A stretch of 46,037 nt of DNA from Calocera cornea HHB12733 (lineage: Eukaryota; Basidiomycota; Dacrymycetes; Dacrymycetales; Dacrymycetaceae): NCBI GenBank assembly GCA_001632435.1, contig KV423969.1, positions 6,294 through 52,330 of the forward strand, read 5' to 3'. The number at the start of each line of letters is the position of its first letter. Position 1 is the first letter of the stretch. Positions 11,135 to 25,827 of the stretch are shown here, piece by piece. A program made the position numbers and the translations under genes. Under the pieces are notes generated by a model that saw nothing but the letters and a program-made list of their open reading frames with translations, ran no database searches and was not told where the DNA came from.

Positions 11135-13362
11135 TTAATCTACTTTGACTTTGTCCCTATCTGGCTGATATGAGTTGCTCTGCTGGGGTATCATGCTGTA
11201 TCGTATGGAATATCTGGGTATGGGAGATATGACAACGCCCGAGACGAGGCATTTAAGGAGTCGGATAGGATGGTAATGAGCGGAGAGGCGGGACCAGAGA
11301 AGGACTGCTGTTCGTCAGTAACCGAGGCCGATCGGATCGATCGTGACTCACAGTGCTGGAAGAAGATCTGGGAGAATGCTATGGGGGTATTCTATGCACG
11401 AGGAGGTCAGAAGATGGATCGGTTCAATGCAAGGCAACCCTCACTTTGAGCACCCGCAGTGGAGGGATGTCTTTCCCCGGTATGATGTCGAAGTGTATCC
11501 CGCCCGGCAGGCGAGCCGGGTCCTTAATGCGCAGCATCAGCACGAAGAGAGGGAAGTGGTTCATGAAAGCCAGCGACGTTTCCAGCACGGCGTGGATTGA
11601 GATGATCGCTATGCGAATCTGCGTGTTGATTAGCGCAGCAGGGCAATGAGGTGAATGGTGAACTAACTCCTGCAAAGAACGCGTAGTACGCAAGTATGGT
11701 TGGAAACAGGAAAGCAACCAGGGTGAACAAAATCGTTCCGAGTAGAACTTGGTCGAGGTCATACTCCATGGAATCGACACGGTTGCGAAGAATGTTTTTC
11801 CGCTTTCCTGCATTGGACGTCAGTCCAACGTTGGGGGAATCAGTACAAGTAGCTCACCTCGGAAGATGTTGAACAGAGAGTAGGCCGCGCTGAGCTGGCT
11901 GCTGAAGACAGTCGTGACCGTCATGTAGCAAAGATACAAGGGCAGGGATAGGAGGGATAGGAGGTCGGACAGCAAGGAGAGGCTCATGGTAAGACCCATC
12001 ATCCCGGATGAGCCGACAAGGTAGATCGCGAGGGGAAAGTGTGGTCCGACGATATTCAGACAATCTACGATGCACATGTGAGCATCCGAGCCGCTATTTG
12101 ACTTATGCTGCTCACCTTCGAATACGCCGGTCAAGCCTACGAAGGAGAGGCAGATGAACCGACTGAGTTCGGTATTCAGCTTGAGACCGACCGGCCAATC
12201 ATCGAGCCAGAACAATGTCTCTCTGATGAGATCAACAGCATAGACCTAACGCCGACGTTAGCTAGTCATCACGAGGTATTCCGAGAGAAGGTTCACCTTC
12301 GAATAGTACCAGAGCAGACGGCCAAGATTCTCCGCATTCTCATTGAGGAAGGCGCCGAAAGCCACTCCGACAATAATGTCATTCAGCACCAGCCAAATGC
12401 AGTTGTAGAAGCTGATGTATTGAGCTGCTGAGTACGCCATATCTGTACGAGGTAGTCGATGGACCACATAGAACTGACTCGGGAGGAATGTTGCTTGCTC
12501 TAGGCGGGTGTCGAGCTGCTGGACTGAATGGGTATAAGCACTTGATCAGAACACTCGAGATTCACCATACCGGTGGCAGAGATGTCTTTCAGCAGCGGCT
12601 TGTGAACAAATAGGGACGGCAGCCGCATGTTGCATATACGAAGCATAAGCCGTAGAAAAGTAAGAAAAAGATGTTCACGAGATTTGGTGTTGTGCCGGGG
12701 CGAGGAGGCATGCGCCACGCCATTCTCTTGAGAAATCGACTTTCCCAGGTTTGCTTGAGCTTCTTGCAGGAGCCTGTCAGCCTCCCAGGCCTGATTGAGC
12801 TGCATCAAATGCCGTTCAGCTACCGGACGTAGGTGAAATTCATGATTGACGAGCCTTGGGAATCACAACTTCCAGCTCGTCTGGTGGCCTGAAAGCGGGC
12901 TTTGTGAAATCGGTAGCTTCGAGGTCGCGATACCGACACGAATACACGTCTGAAGTGGTCGCGGACACAGCTCCCTCTGTGCTGACGTCCAGCTCAAGTG
13001 GAGAAACCGTGTAGAACCTGAGTCGGCGTGGGTTGGGTCTCAGGTAACCCACCATCTCGAATCTAACAGCGTGTTCTCAGTATCGTGATGAGACGGGAAG
13101 CGAGGCAGGCGTACTTGTGTTTTAGTATTAGCAATGTACACCCTTCCGTTTCCTTTCTCTTCACAGCCGCGTCATACACCTCCCGTTCTCTCTGCAACTG
13201 TTCCGGTGACGACAAGAATACCGCTCCGGCAACGACATAGTGAGTGTCGCTACATCGCCAGCCGTAGATCAGGATGAGACTGTCGCGCTGGTTCAGGAAG
13301 CGCGGGCCCAGGTCCAGCGGCCAGAAGACTTGTCGCATTTTGCGGTCATCGGCAATAGACAT
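11135..13362 (-). CDS. GPI1: GPI-GlcNAc transferase subunit Gpi1 (PIG-Q)
   Basis: Multi-pass ER membrane subunit of the complex that starts GPI-anchor synthesis by moving GlcNAc to phosphatidylinositol. Ten exons: 13362-13115, 13062-12934, 12854-12571, 12523-12297, 12245-12116, 12064-11858, 11807-11668, 11618-11445, 11391-11352 and 11304-11135 (582 residues). Conserved Gpi1 blocks appear in order: QYISFYNCIWLVLNDIIVG, GLTMSLSLLSDLLSLLSLP, RKRKNILRNRVDSMEYDLDQ, LLGTILFTLVAFLFPTILAY, AFMNHFPLFVLMLRIKDPAR and the tail TPIAFSQIFFQH. At least six hydrophobic helices are visible. The exon 2/3 junction is the least certain: GTATCG donor at 12933 with acceptor at 12855 gives YSCRLVNHEFHLRPVAERHL, which fits best; a nearer acceptor would lead to a stop. 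Confidence 0.9.
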
Positions 13363-13659
13363 CGACCGTTATTCGTCCTGGATAGACATACATAAAGATC
13401 GAGCACTGCGAGAAATACGGTCTGAGCGCCGGACTGCCGGACGTGCTGGACTGCCGCAAGGGGGTGCAAGCGGGTTCGTACCAGGGTCTCGTTGGGAATC
13501 TTGACTGACACGTGCAAATCATGTCATTCACGTCTCCGGTCTTCCTAATCCTCGTTGACTATCGCATTAATAGCAACCACCAGAAGATGAAGATGAATGA
13601 AATTCAACATAGAAGTCGGAATAGCAGCTCATTCATAGCACCCGCTGGTTGCTATGGTC

Positions 13660-15293
13660 CTACGATGTTCCAGCGCCTGGAGCACCACCTCGTCCTCCTG
13701 ACCCTCGTCCTCTTCCTCGCGCTGGAGGCCCTGTCCGCAACCGTTCCATCATCTGCTGCGCGGCGGCATTCCTGACTGGTCTTCCATCGCTGCCTCCGCC
13801 TTCTCCAGCTCCGATTGGGGCTTGCCCGGAGACCGAGGCTCGTCCAGACGAACCGTATAACGGCTGATTGGGCTGCTGCTGGTCGATTCTAGAGATTCCG
13901 CCACCGCCTGCTTGTGGCTGAGGTCGAGATGCAATCTGGATCATACCTGGCGCGGGAGTAGTCTGAGCCTGCGGTGTTGGTCCACCACCACGCCCGCGCC
14001 CGCGCCCACGACTCCCTTGCCCGGGTTCGGCCCGTGGCTGAGAGCCGCCTTGCGGTTGGGAAGGACCACCTCCACCTCCTTGAGCTGCTTGCCCACCACC
14101 CTTCCCCTTCGCCTTCTTGCTCTTTCCTGGAGCGGGCGAGCCCGATGGCTGAGCAGGCTGACTGATAGACGCTGCCGGTGCCTGACTCGATGACGGAGTG
14201 CGCTCCTTCCTTGGTTGTCCACCAGGATTGACTGCTGCGCCCAATGCCGCCTCAAACTGTCTCATCTGACCCACGACAGGGCGTTTACGCGCAGGTTCAT
14301 CTCCAGCCGGCACTTCGGGATTGCCTTTGTTCTTCTTCGATTTGGGCTGCTCATTCGAAGGGCCAGCCTCGCCAGGCAATCTGCGTGAGTAAAGTGACTT
14401 CTCCTCCTGAGCGGCTTGCAGGGCTGCTTGCTGCGATGCAACGGCAGCAGCTTGACGGCTGGCAACGGTTGGTGCTTGAACAGCCGCCTTTGCTGCCTTC
14501 GCAGCTTTGGAGGACTTTTTCTGCTGGATTAACGCCGCGATCAGAGGAGAGACGGCGACTTCACGTTCAGGTGCTTGACAACACAGTCAGCTGATGAGTA
14601 AAACAACCTGTAGTATAGCATATTACCTTGGGCGGTGCCTTTCTCCAAGCTCGCTAGTGACTCATGCTCAACTGGCGCATTTAGGTTGTTGAGGAAAGAG
14701 AGGAAATCCGGATCTAGACCAGAGTCAGATATCGGGACCCATTTACGAGAAATAATCTGATATCGACCTTGCTCAATCGTGCCTTGTCGTGCATCCGGCT
14801 TGACATTGATACCCGGTGCTTTCTGATACGGTGCGAACTCGACTACAGCTTGCGATTCGTGTCCTGGTTAACAAGTTACTTTACAAGCATCATAAGATAT
14901 ATGCACGATGCTCACCTTGCTTGTCTCTAAACACATGCCCGTTATATCCGCCACTAAATTGGGCTACCTGCTCAGGTGTCTTGAACATGATATATGCCCT
15001 AGACGGGACGTTCTCCCTCTCGAGTCTGTTCGATGGTCAGGGTGACTGAGCGACGGCGGCCTTTAAGGCACGTACTTGGGCTTGACCTTGCCCGGATAGA
15101 AGGTCCTCCATGCAATGCTCTCCTCTGACACCCACGGTTCTACACTCTTCCAGAATATCGCCTCAGGCAGATTGGGAGGTAAGCGCCGGACGATGACCTT
15201 CAGTCGCGCCGCCGATGGCTCTTGACCCTTCCTCTTCTTGGGTGCTTTGATGGGCGCTGTTGTAGGTGCAGCTGGTGATGAAGGAGTGGCCAT
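13660..15293 (-). CDS. UPF3: Nonsense-mediated decay factor Upf3
   Basis: Upf3 bridges Upf2 and mRNP in nonsense-mediated decay. Exons 15293-15076, 15025-14916, 14863-14768, 14713-14627 and 14573-13660 give 474 residues. The Smg4/UPF3 RRM-like domain spans about residues 25-170: RLKVIVRRLPPNLPEAIFWK, WRTFYPGKVKPK, SRAYIMFKTPEQVAQFSGGY, HESQAVVEFAPYQK and the DPDFLSFLNNL segment. The remaining 300 residues are disordered: Ala/Gln/Lys-rich, then Gly/Gln-rich with RGRGRGRGG repeats and a RGRGRGSGGRGG end. Such RG-rich tails bind RNA and are methylated in other proteins; this is inference here. I chose the ATG at 15293; no in-frame ATG lies just upstream. Confidence 0.92.
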
Positions 15294-18970
<3,677 letters not shown>

Positions 18971-19008
18971 TTATTGTATTACACAGATGCATAGTATACA
19001 TTGCAGTG

Positions 19009-21433
19009 TCAATCTATCGCTTCAAACACTGTGCGAACAGCAAAGTCTGTTCTATGCGTGTTATGCTTGAGCAAACCAACATATTCCAATTCTTGAACGG
19101 ACCGAACAAATCGGGCCTGCAACTCCTGCTCTCGATTTTCTGCGTCTTCCTCTGCCGACTTGCCATTGACCGCATGTGTGCCATTGGTCTGTTTACCGTT
19201 CATCTTGATTCTTCTTCGCTTCCTGGGTGTCGATGCCTCAGCCTGCTTCGCCAGAACCTCCGACTCATTTTCGAGGGCCATGGAGAACGACTCGAACCAG
19301 TCAAGAAGGTTGATCTTCTTTCCAGCTTCGAGCGATCTAAGGAAGAGAAGGCTGGTATCGGGATATGTCGCAAGATTGACCTCTTCCGCCTTCGCACCCT
19401 TGTCCTCATCATCGGGGAGATCCAGTTTTGGCTCTAACCAAGTCATGGGCTGGAGGAGAGTTGAGGTGATGCTCGATCGTCCGCTTGGGTTGATGAGCTG
19501 TCAGCAATTGTTAGCAGCGTTGCAGCAGATGCCGAATGCTACTCACGTCCACAGCGTAATCAACGACAGAATCGATGCAAAGAGCCTCATACAGAGGCAG
19601 CTCGGCTAATTTGACCAGGCGAGCCCTTTCAATAAAGTCAATAGATATCTCCCCCGGTCAAGACAGACATACTTTAGGTATTCCTCCAGCTTTTCGCCAA
19701 AATCGGACAAGCTCTCCTCGTCCTCTGCGAGATTCTTGGAGACGACAATCTCCTGCCTGAGGTCTCGCTCTTCTCGGCGCACTTGCTGAGGCCAAGCCTC
19801 GCATGTTGTATGCAGGACCTCCAGCAAGTCCTGAAGCTGCTGAAACTCCATACGCCTGTTTCGCGTTAGATCGTGTCTAGGTAAGAAGGGCTGGGTGCTC
19901 ACTTCACAAGCGTAACAGCATTCTTGACAACGTCTTTGAGTCGACCCTCCAGCGCTGCTTGACAAACATCGAGAGCGGTCATGGTGGGCTCGAACACCCG
20001 GAGGCCGAAGATCCGGCAGTGATCCCGGACGGATAACAGGATGGTGAGGGCGCTCTTCATCTTCCTCACGGCTTCTCTGAACAGATCCCTCGCTTCGGCA
20101 GCGATGCTGGCGATCTCTTCCGCGGCGCCCATATACAGGCTCCTATATTTCCTGCCCAGGGGTACATCCGGTCCAGCGGCAAGCTCTTCTTCCTGCTTGC
20201 TCGCGAGCGCTGCTTTGGCGTAATCTGCGAAATCGTCCTGTCCAACGAGTACGTCCTCGCTTTCAAGATCAAGTCCCGGCGATGCGAGCAGGGAGCGAGG
20301 ATCGTAGAAGTGGTACATGTGCATGAGCTGAAGGGCCGACATGAGACCGGAGGACGGGGTGTTGTAGTGGGAGACGAGGTCGCATAGAACCCTGAGAGCG
20401 AGAGGGCCGATCATGACGTCTGGCTCGAAAGCGGGGTCGAAGTAGAGCTGGAATCAACTCGTTAGAAGAGGTGGAGGGCAATGCTCGATAGTCGCTTACC
20501 CCTCTTATGAGTTGCTCAGAAACCACCTCAGCAGCGGGCGAGTAGAAGTCTTCCATCCGGAGGCCGGTCAGGGCGGTGCGTGGGATGGTGCTGTAGAGAT
20601 AACTTGCACTAGTCGAGAGTGTAAAGAGGAAGCGGAACGGCAGTTGGGCTGCATATTGCTGGAAGATCTCAAGTAGGTCTTCGATGACGTGAGGGTCGAA
20701 CGTCTCGACGTCCTCGAGCGCCAATACGAGTTTCGGTTTGAGAGCTTTTGGTGCGTCAGCCCAAGAAGCGACGTTGATTGAACGAATGGCGGGCGTACAG
20801 TCATGCATCTCCCCAAACACAGCCTTGTACAAGGCGACAAGGCTCCGCAGATCATCGCCGCTCATCTCCATCTCTGAATTCTTCTGTTCTGCATGCTGCA
20901 ATATGGGAGCTGAAAAGCTTCTCGATACGATTCGAAGAGCAACTGATGTGTTCGGACAGGCTTTCGCCGAGAGTCTCGCCAGAAATCCTCGAGGCGCCTG
21001 CAAGGCTCCGTCGCCCATTGACGAGAGGTCACTCTGGTCGGCCAGGAGGGGTTCGAGTCGACGCCAGAGCATGTACGATGTCGTCGCCTGGTCAGAGCCG
21101 GAGAACACAGCTGTAGGGATCTCCACCTCCAGCGAGAGCAGCTCGTCCGAATCGGGGTCATCGAGCAGGTACTCGGAGACGTCTTCCACGACAGGTGCGT
21201 ACAGCTTGTCAACGATATCCTGAGGAATCATCAGAACGGGTTGAGTGGTTCGAGCACTCAATGCTCACTCGGATTCTCGTTGCGCACTTCTCCCATGCCG
21301 CTTGGTAGGCTTTGAGCCTGAGCAGCGCGCCATCAACGAAGTCCACGTCCGGATTGCTCGAGGGCATGCCCTGCACCCCGGCATCGTCGACCATTGCATC
21401 CTCGTCGGAGGGTATTATCACGACGCCCTTCAT
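19009..21433 (-). CDS. ORC3: Origin recognition complex subunit 3
   Basis: Subunit of the ORC complex that marks replication origins and loads MCM with Cdc6 and Cdt1. Exons 21433-21269, 21219-20500, 20447-19903, 19855-19673, 19625-19547 and 19497-19009 give 726 residues. Recognised by the ORC3 AAA-like block KPKLVLALEDVETFDPHVIE, followed by QLPFRFLFTLSTSASYLYST, the SEQLIRGLYFDPAFEPDVMIG segment, the LQLMHMYHFYDPRSLL helix, and the C-terminal winged-helix block RFVRSVQELEYVGLLKHNTH near the end. A Lys/Arg-rich stretch (TPRKRRRIK) could be a nuclear signal. An alternative start at 21486 (MNQ joined through a 51-nt intron to GVVIIPSDED) is possible; the ATG at 21433 is simpler. Confidence 0.9.
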
Positions 21434-22117
21434 AGCATTAGGCAGCCGATTTGATGCAATAAGGATAAGATGTATACCTGATTCATGGTGAAAGATGCTG
21501 TTAGGTTGAAGTGCCTCTGAGATGAACAAGGCGAGGGTCCAGTCGCGTCGCGTTCATGAAATGCCACGCGTACCACGTGAAAACGCGTCCATGAGAGTGC
21601 CTGGTCGGGTTTGCGTGTGTGTTCCGGTCTAGCCTTTTCCCCTAGGTCTCAGTTGTCAGTTCGCTGACTTGTGCATTTCCAAGACCATTAAGTTATTGTT
21701 CGAACAGATCTATTATTGGGCATTGAAGTGGAGCATATCCTTCTGTGTGCAGGCCTGTGACTGCTGAACAAAGGCGGAATCCCAGCGGGTCGTCTCACAC
21801 ATCCCGGCGCACCTCCTTCGTCAACCTCGACACTATACATAAATCAAAGATGTGCCGATTTCCTTCGGAGAGGCAGACATCGGACGTCCGGGGCGAGCTC
21901 CAGGCCCGAGCAGCAGCGCCGAGCCCCGCAGTTACGTCGGCCGGATTCGGTTAGGGACTGTCTTGCCGGAAATAGCAATTCAGTTTCGCGCCGTGTTGGC
22001 TATCCCTTATCTATCCCGCATGGCCCAGCACACACCTTCCTGGACTCGCTCCTATTTAAGCAGCATCGCGCTGTTGCGCTATTAGCTGCCGTGCACGCTT
22101 AGACAGCTACGATCACC
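21434..22117. promoter_or_regulatory. Intergenic region between ORC3 and asparaginase genes
   Basis: 684 bp between divergent genes, with no credible coding frame. TATTTAA at 22053-22059, about 60 bp before the asparaginase ATG, is a possible TATA element for that gene. Nothing similar is seen near ORC3. Confidence 0.45.
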
Positions 22118-23333
22118 ATGGGACGCCGTCACTCCTTCCAGAGCCTATCCAGCAATGTAGATGAGAAGTCGATGAAGTGGGAGGAGGCGAAGCCCAAGCA
22201 CCACGGCAAGGAGGTCAAGCCCGTGCTCGTCATCCATGGAGGTGCCGGTATTATGCGTAACGAGTGCGTGCAGGGAGAATACTTTTATGACTACGACTAA
22301 CATGAGTGCTTATAGCACTCCCATCGAGGAGCAGGAAAAGTACCGCACTGCTCTGCGCGGTGCCTTGAAAGCCGGACACGCCGTGCTTTCAGCTGGCGGC
22401 GAGGCGATCGACGCCGTGGCCGCAGCTGTCTCTTTCATGGAGGACTGCCCTCTCTTCAACTGCGGGCATGGCGCCGTCTTCACTCGCGAGGGGAAGAACG
22501 AGCTCGAGACGTCAATCATGCTCTCCAAGCCTCCCGCATCTACTACAGTGCCCATCCCGCCCACCCGCAGGGGGATTAGCATCACCCTCATCCGGCGGGC
22601 GAAGAACCCGATCCAGCTTGCACGCGCACTGTACCTCAGCCCGCAGGCAACACCGCACACGATGATGTCGGGCACGACGGCTGAGGAGCTGGGCACGACG
22701 TGCGGCGGGCCGGAGTTGATGGACCCAAGCTACTTCTGGACGGAGAAGAGGTGGAAGGAGCACCGGAGGGGTCTTGGGCTTCCTGAGGAGCCGGTCCCTG
22801 CGCATCTGGCGGGCAAGGGAGCGGACGCAGGCGACATGATGATCAATCCGAAGGGTACTGTCGGCGCGGTGGCTCTGGATGCGAGGGGATGTATCGCTGC
22901 TGCAACGAGCACAGGAGGCATGACGAACAAGATTCCCGGACGTGTGGGGGACACGCCCGTCATGGGCGCCGGTTTCTGGGCAGAAGAGTTTGAGGTCTCT
23001 GGGTGGCTCAAGAGGAAGCTGCACAAGGTGTTCAAGGGCACAACCAAGACCGGTCTCGGCATTTCATGCACGGGCGACGGCGACTACTTCATTCGCCGCT
23101 CGGCTGCTGCGGCCATCGCGCACCGCATGAAGTTCCTTGGCCAACCGTTATCCAAGGCTTCTAAAATCGTCATCGAGCAGCTCCGCCAGGATGGCGGTAT
23201 GGGTGGACTCATAGCAGTGGATCTGGCGGGCAATGCTGCGTTCCCGATGAACTCACCAGGCATGTACCGCGGCATCATTACAGAGGATGGTATTCCCAAG
23301 GTTGCTATCTTCGACTTCGAGGATCTGGCATGA
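22118..23333 (+). CDS. Isoaspartyl peptidase/L-asparaginase (Ntn hydrolase)
   Basis: Self-cleaving N-terminal-nucleophile hydrolase that removes isoaspartyl residues from peptides or hydrolyses asparagine. Exons 22118-22263 and 22316-23333 give 387 residues. Visible family blocks: VLVIHGGAGIM, AGGEAIDAVAAAVSFMEDCP, FNCGHGAVFTREGKNELETS, the autocleavage site PKGTVGAVALDARG with nucleophile Thr230, ATSTGGMTNKIPGRVGDTPV, and TGDGDYFIRRSAAAAIA. The alpha subunit carries a 40-residue N-terminal extension before HGGAG, rich in Lys/Glu, without a signal peptide. An insert of about 20 basic residues lies between GAGFWAEEF and the GISCTGDGD strand. Converges on the uL15m gene with 49 bp between stops. 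Confidence 0.93.
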
Positions 23334-23382
23334 TCGATTAGATTAGATTACTACCAGTGTAGACTAAGACCATGCAGCTCGT

Positions 23383-24529
23383 CTAACTGTAAATGCCAGG
23401 CTGCGATTCCAGCTCTACTGCTGGAGGTGGTGGGGTTGCCTGCGCTGCATCCATGACTGCTTCTGGATCAACTGGCACCGCCGGTTTTGCCTTCTTGGGC
23501 TTCCTCTTGATCAACAAATGCTCCGGCGCGTCCAAATGAGAGCCTGAGAAGGCGGGCATCGCACGGATCTCAGGAGGGATGGCGAGGAACCCTCGATGTT
23601 TAAGCCAGTTGGAGTAGTAAACTTTTTCGAAATGAGCTTATTAGACAGACTGCATGCATACAGCGACCAGGCACTCACGGATATCCTTCTCCCTCATTGG
23701 AGCTGCAAGCTTGTATCTCATAACACCCTTCCTCAGCATACGTAACGCAAGTGTGTTGTAATGACGGCACACGACATGTCCTCCTGCGGCCTCGATGGCT
23801 CTGATGGCGCTCTTGGAGGCTCGGGAAACGATGAGGTTAACGGCGGTGTGGAAGTATTCGGCACCCTACCAAAAGGGTCAGATCGGTATCACAAGCAGTG
23901 AGGCCCAGTACACGCACATCTCCCAGAATTTTTACACCATCATGAAGCTGGTGTATTGCTCTGCTCTTGAGCAAGTCGGTTCCTGTAATGGCACGTTCCT
24001 CGGACACCTCTATCCGCCCCTGATCGATCCAGTGCTGTAGCCGCTCGAGGTTCAGCGGCGCATATTCGCGTGACAAGCTGCATCACAAATCAGCCTTGCG
24101 CATACATAAGGAGAGATATGGCCTACAAGTTGCGGAAACCACGCTTGGGGAAACGCCTCGTTAACGGTGTCTGACCACCTTCGAATCCCCTTCGCGGACC
24201 GCTCCCACTACGAGCCTTCTGACCCTTGTGACCCCTCGTCGATGTCCCTCCTCGTCCTGAACCTTGACCTCGTCCCACACGTTTTCGCTAGGAGGTCCAT
24301 GAGAATCAGGTCCGATCATACAGAATGGGCGCACTTGTTTGTGAGCTCCAGGCGCGGGACTGAGGTTTCCAAGTGTGATCCTTGGGGCCGGGGATCTGAA
24401 CACGCTAGTCGCATACAGCCGCGTCGGATTCAGCAGCATGCGGACTGGGGCAAAGCTTGTCGTCGGGACGCATGCTACCGCTGGTCGTCCTCTCGCCAGC
24501 GCCCTCCAGGATGCAAATATCCTGTTCAT
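23383..24529 (-). CDS. MRPL10: Mitochondrial large-subunit ribosomal protein uL15m
   Basis: Bacterial L15 homologue of the mitochondrial ribosome. Exons 24529-24335, 24287-24127, 24077-23918, 23865-23679 and 23621-23383 give 313 residues. An Arg/Ala-rich, acid-free start ([20 protein letters not shown]) fits a mitochondrial presequence. Then come [20 protein letters not shown], the Gly/Arg-rich loop [52 protein letters not shown] and the L15 C-terminal core ([20 protein letters not shown]). A fungal C-terminal tail of about 60 residues, Lys/Pro-rich, ends in GIYS. All four introns are 47-57 nt. Start codons of this gene and GAR1 are only 136 bp apart. Confidence 0.93.
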
Positions 24530-24665
24530 GGTGTCTCGTGCGCGTAGGAGGAGGTCGTGAGGGAAAGTGCACGACTACCCAGTTTGGATTTCAGGGACTT
24601 TTTGGTTCCGTACCGTCCAAGGCCACTTTTTGCTGCTCCTCGACCACCCGCCAGTAACAGGAACA
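24530..24665. promoter_or_regulatory. Compact bidirectional promoter, uL15m/GAR1
   Basis: Only 136 bp separate the two start codons, so both 5' UTRs and both promoters must fit here. No TATA element is seen. The pairing of a mitochondrial ribosomal gene with an rRNA-modification gene suggests shared growth control; this is inference. Confidence 0.7.
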
Positions 24666-25451
24666 ATGAGCAGAGGTGGATTCAGCAGCAGAGGCGGGGG
24701 GTTCAGCCGAGGTGGAGGTGGATTCAGAGGTACGTTCCATTTGCTCGTTTGTATCTGGCTCAAGCTGATGCTTTAAGGAGGTGGAAGGGGAGGTGGCCGA
24801 GGGGGCTTTCAGCAGCGAGATTTTGGCCCTCCCGACGAGGTTCTGGGTCAGTGTCTTTATATGATGGATTGTGCCCTGCAGCTGACACAAATTCCCAGAA
24901 ATCGGAACATTCATCCATGATGTCGAAGGCGAAATGCTCTGTTCTGTGTCGCTCCCCTCAAAAGTGCCGTATTTCAACGCTCCCGTGTATCTGCAAAACA
25001 AGTCCGTCATCGGCAAGATCGATGAAATCCTCGGTCCCATAAACGAGGTGTATTTCTCAGTAAAGATGGGAGAGGGCATGGTAGCAAGTAGCTTCAAGAA
25101 AGGGGACAAGGTTTACATTGGCCCTGATAAGCTGTTGCCGCTCGAGCGCTTCCTCCCCAAGCCGAAGGTCGCAGGTGAAGGTGTGTTCTCTTCCTACACA
25201 AGCAAATACCACAATCTGACCTGATCACAGTAAAAAAGCGTGGACGAGGTGGTGCTGGAGGTCGCGGGGGTCGCGGAGGAGGGCGTGGTGCACCTGGTGG
25301 ATATGCACCCAGGGGCCGTGGTGCGCCGGGAGGATTCTCGCGTGGGGGTGGCCGTGGCTTTGGCGCACCCCGTGGTGCACCGAGAGGTGGGGGGCGCGGA
25401 TTTACTCCTCGAGGCCGTGGGGCTCCGAGCCGTGGCTATCGCGGCTCTTGA
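24666..25451 (+). CDS. GAR1: H/ACA snoRNP protein Gar1
   Basis: Component of H/ACA ribonucleoproteins (with Cbf5, Nop10 and Nhp2) that pseudouridylate rRNA and snRNA in the nucleolus. Exons 24666-24729, 24778-24846, 24899-25180 and 25231-25451 give 211 residues. Layout is classic: N-terminal RGG/FSRGGG tract (1-40), the Gar1 beta-barrel core ([20 protein letters not shown] ... [20 protein letters not shown] ... [11 protein letters not shown] ... [18 protein letters not shown]), then a long C-terminal Gly/Arg tract (about 145-211) with RGAPGG and GRGF repeats. Introns fall at the borders between RGG tracts and core, and one within the N-terminal tract. Confidence 0.96.
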
Positions 25452-25827
25452 GCATGGTTCGCCCGTGCCTCTATCTTACATGTATTGAGTGTAATGCTAC
25501 TTGCTTCACGACGGGAACGGCTCGCGCATAGCCTCTTCTGATTGAGACCAACGTTCAATTAAGCATTGACGGCCAGACAGTATGCACTATAGTACGGATG
25601 CGAGAGGGTAAAGATAAGGCATGGGAATGAAGCTTGAAAGATGGGTATGCGTGACACAGCCTAATTGGCCATGTACTCTTGATTGAAATCATCTAGGCGC
25701 CGCGGTTTCCGCAAGTTGACAAGAAACAAGGAGAGAAACGTTAAGAAACGAGGAAGGAATGGGTCTAGAATCCTCGAGCCGATGCCGTTGCGGTCTAAAT
25801 TGCCTTTGTGAAAAAGCGATCATACAT
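25452..25827. other. Convergent 3' region, GAR1 and DYRK kinase
   Basis: 376 bp between two stop codons, AT-richer than neighbours. No coding frame, repeat or RNA gene recognised; presumed 3' UTRs of both genes. Confidence 0.6.
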
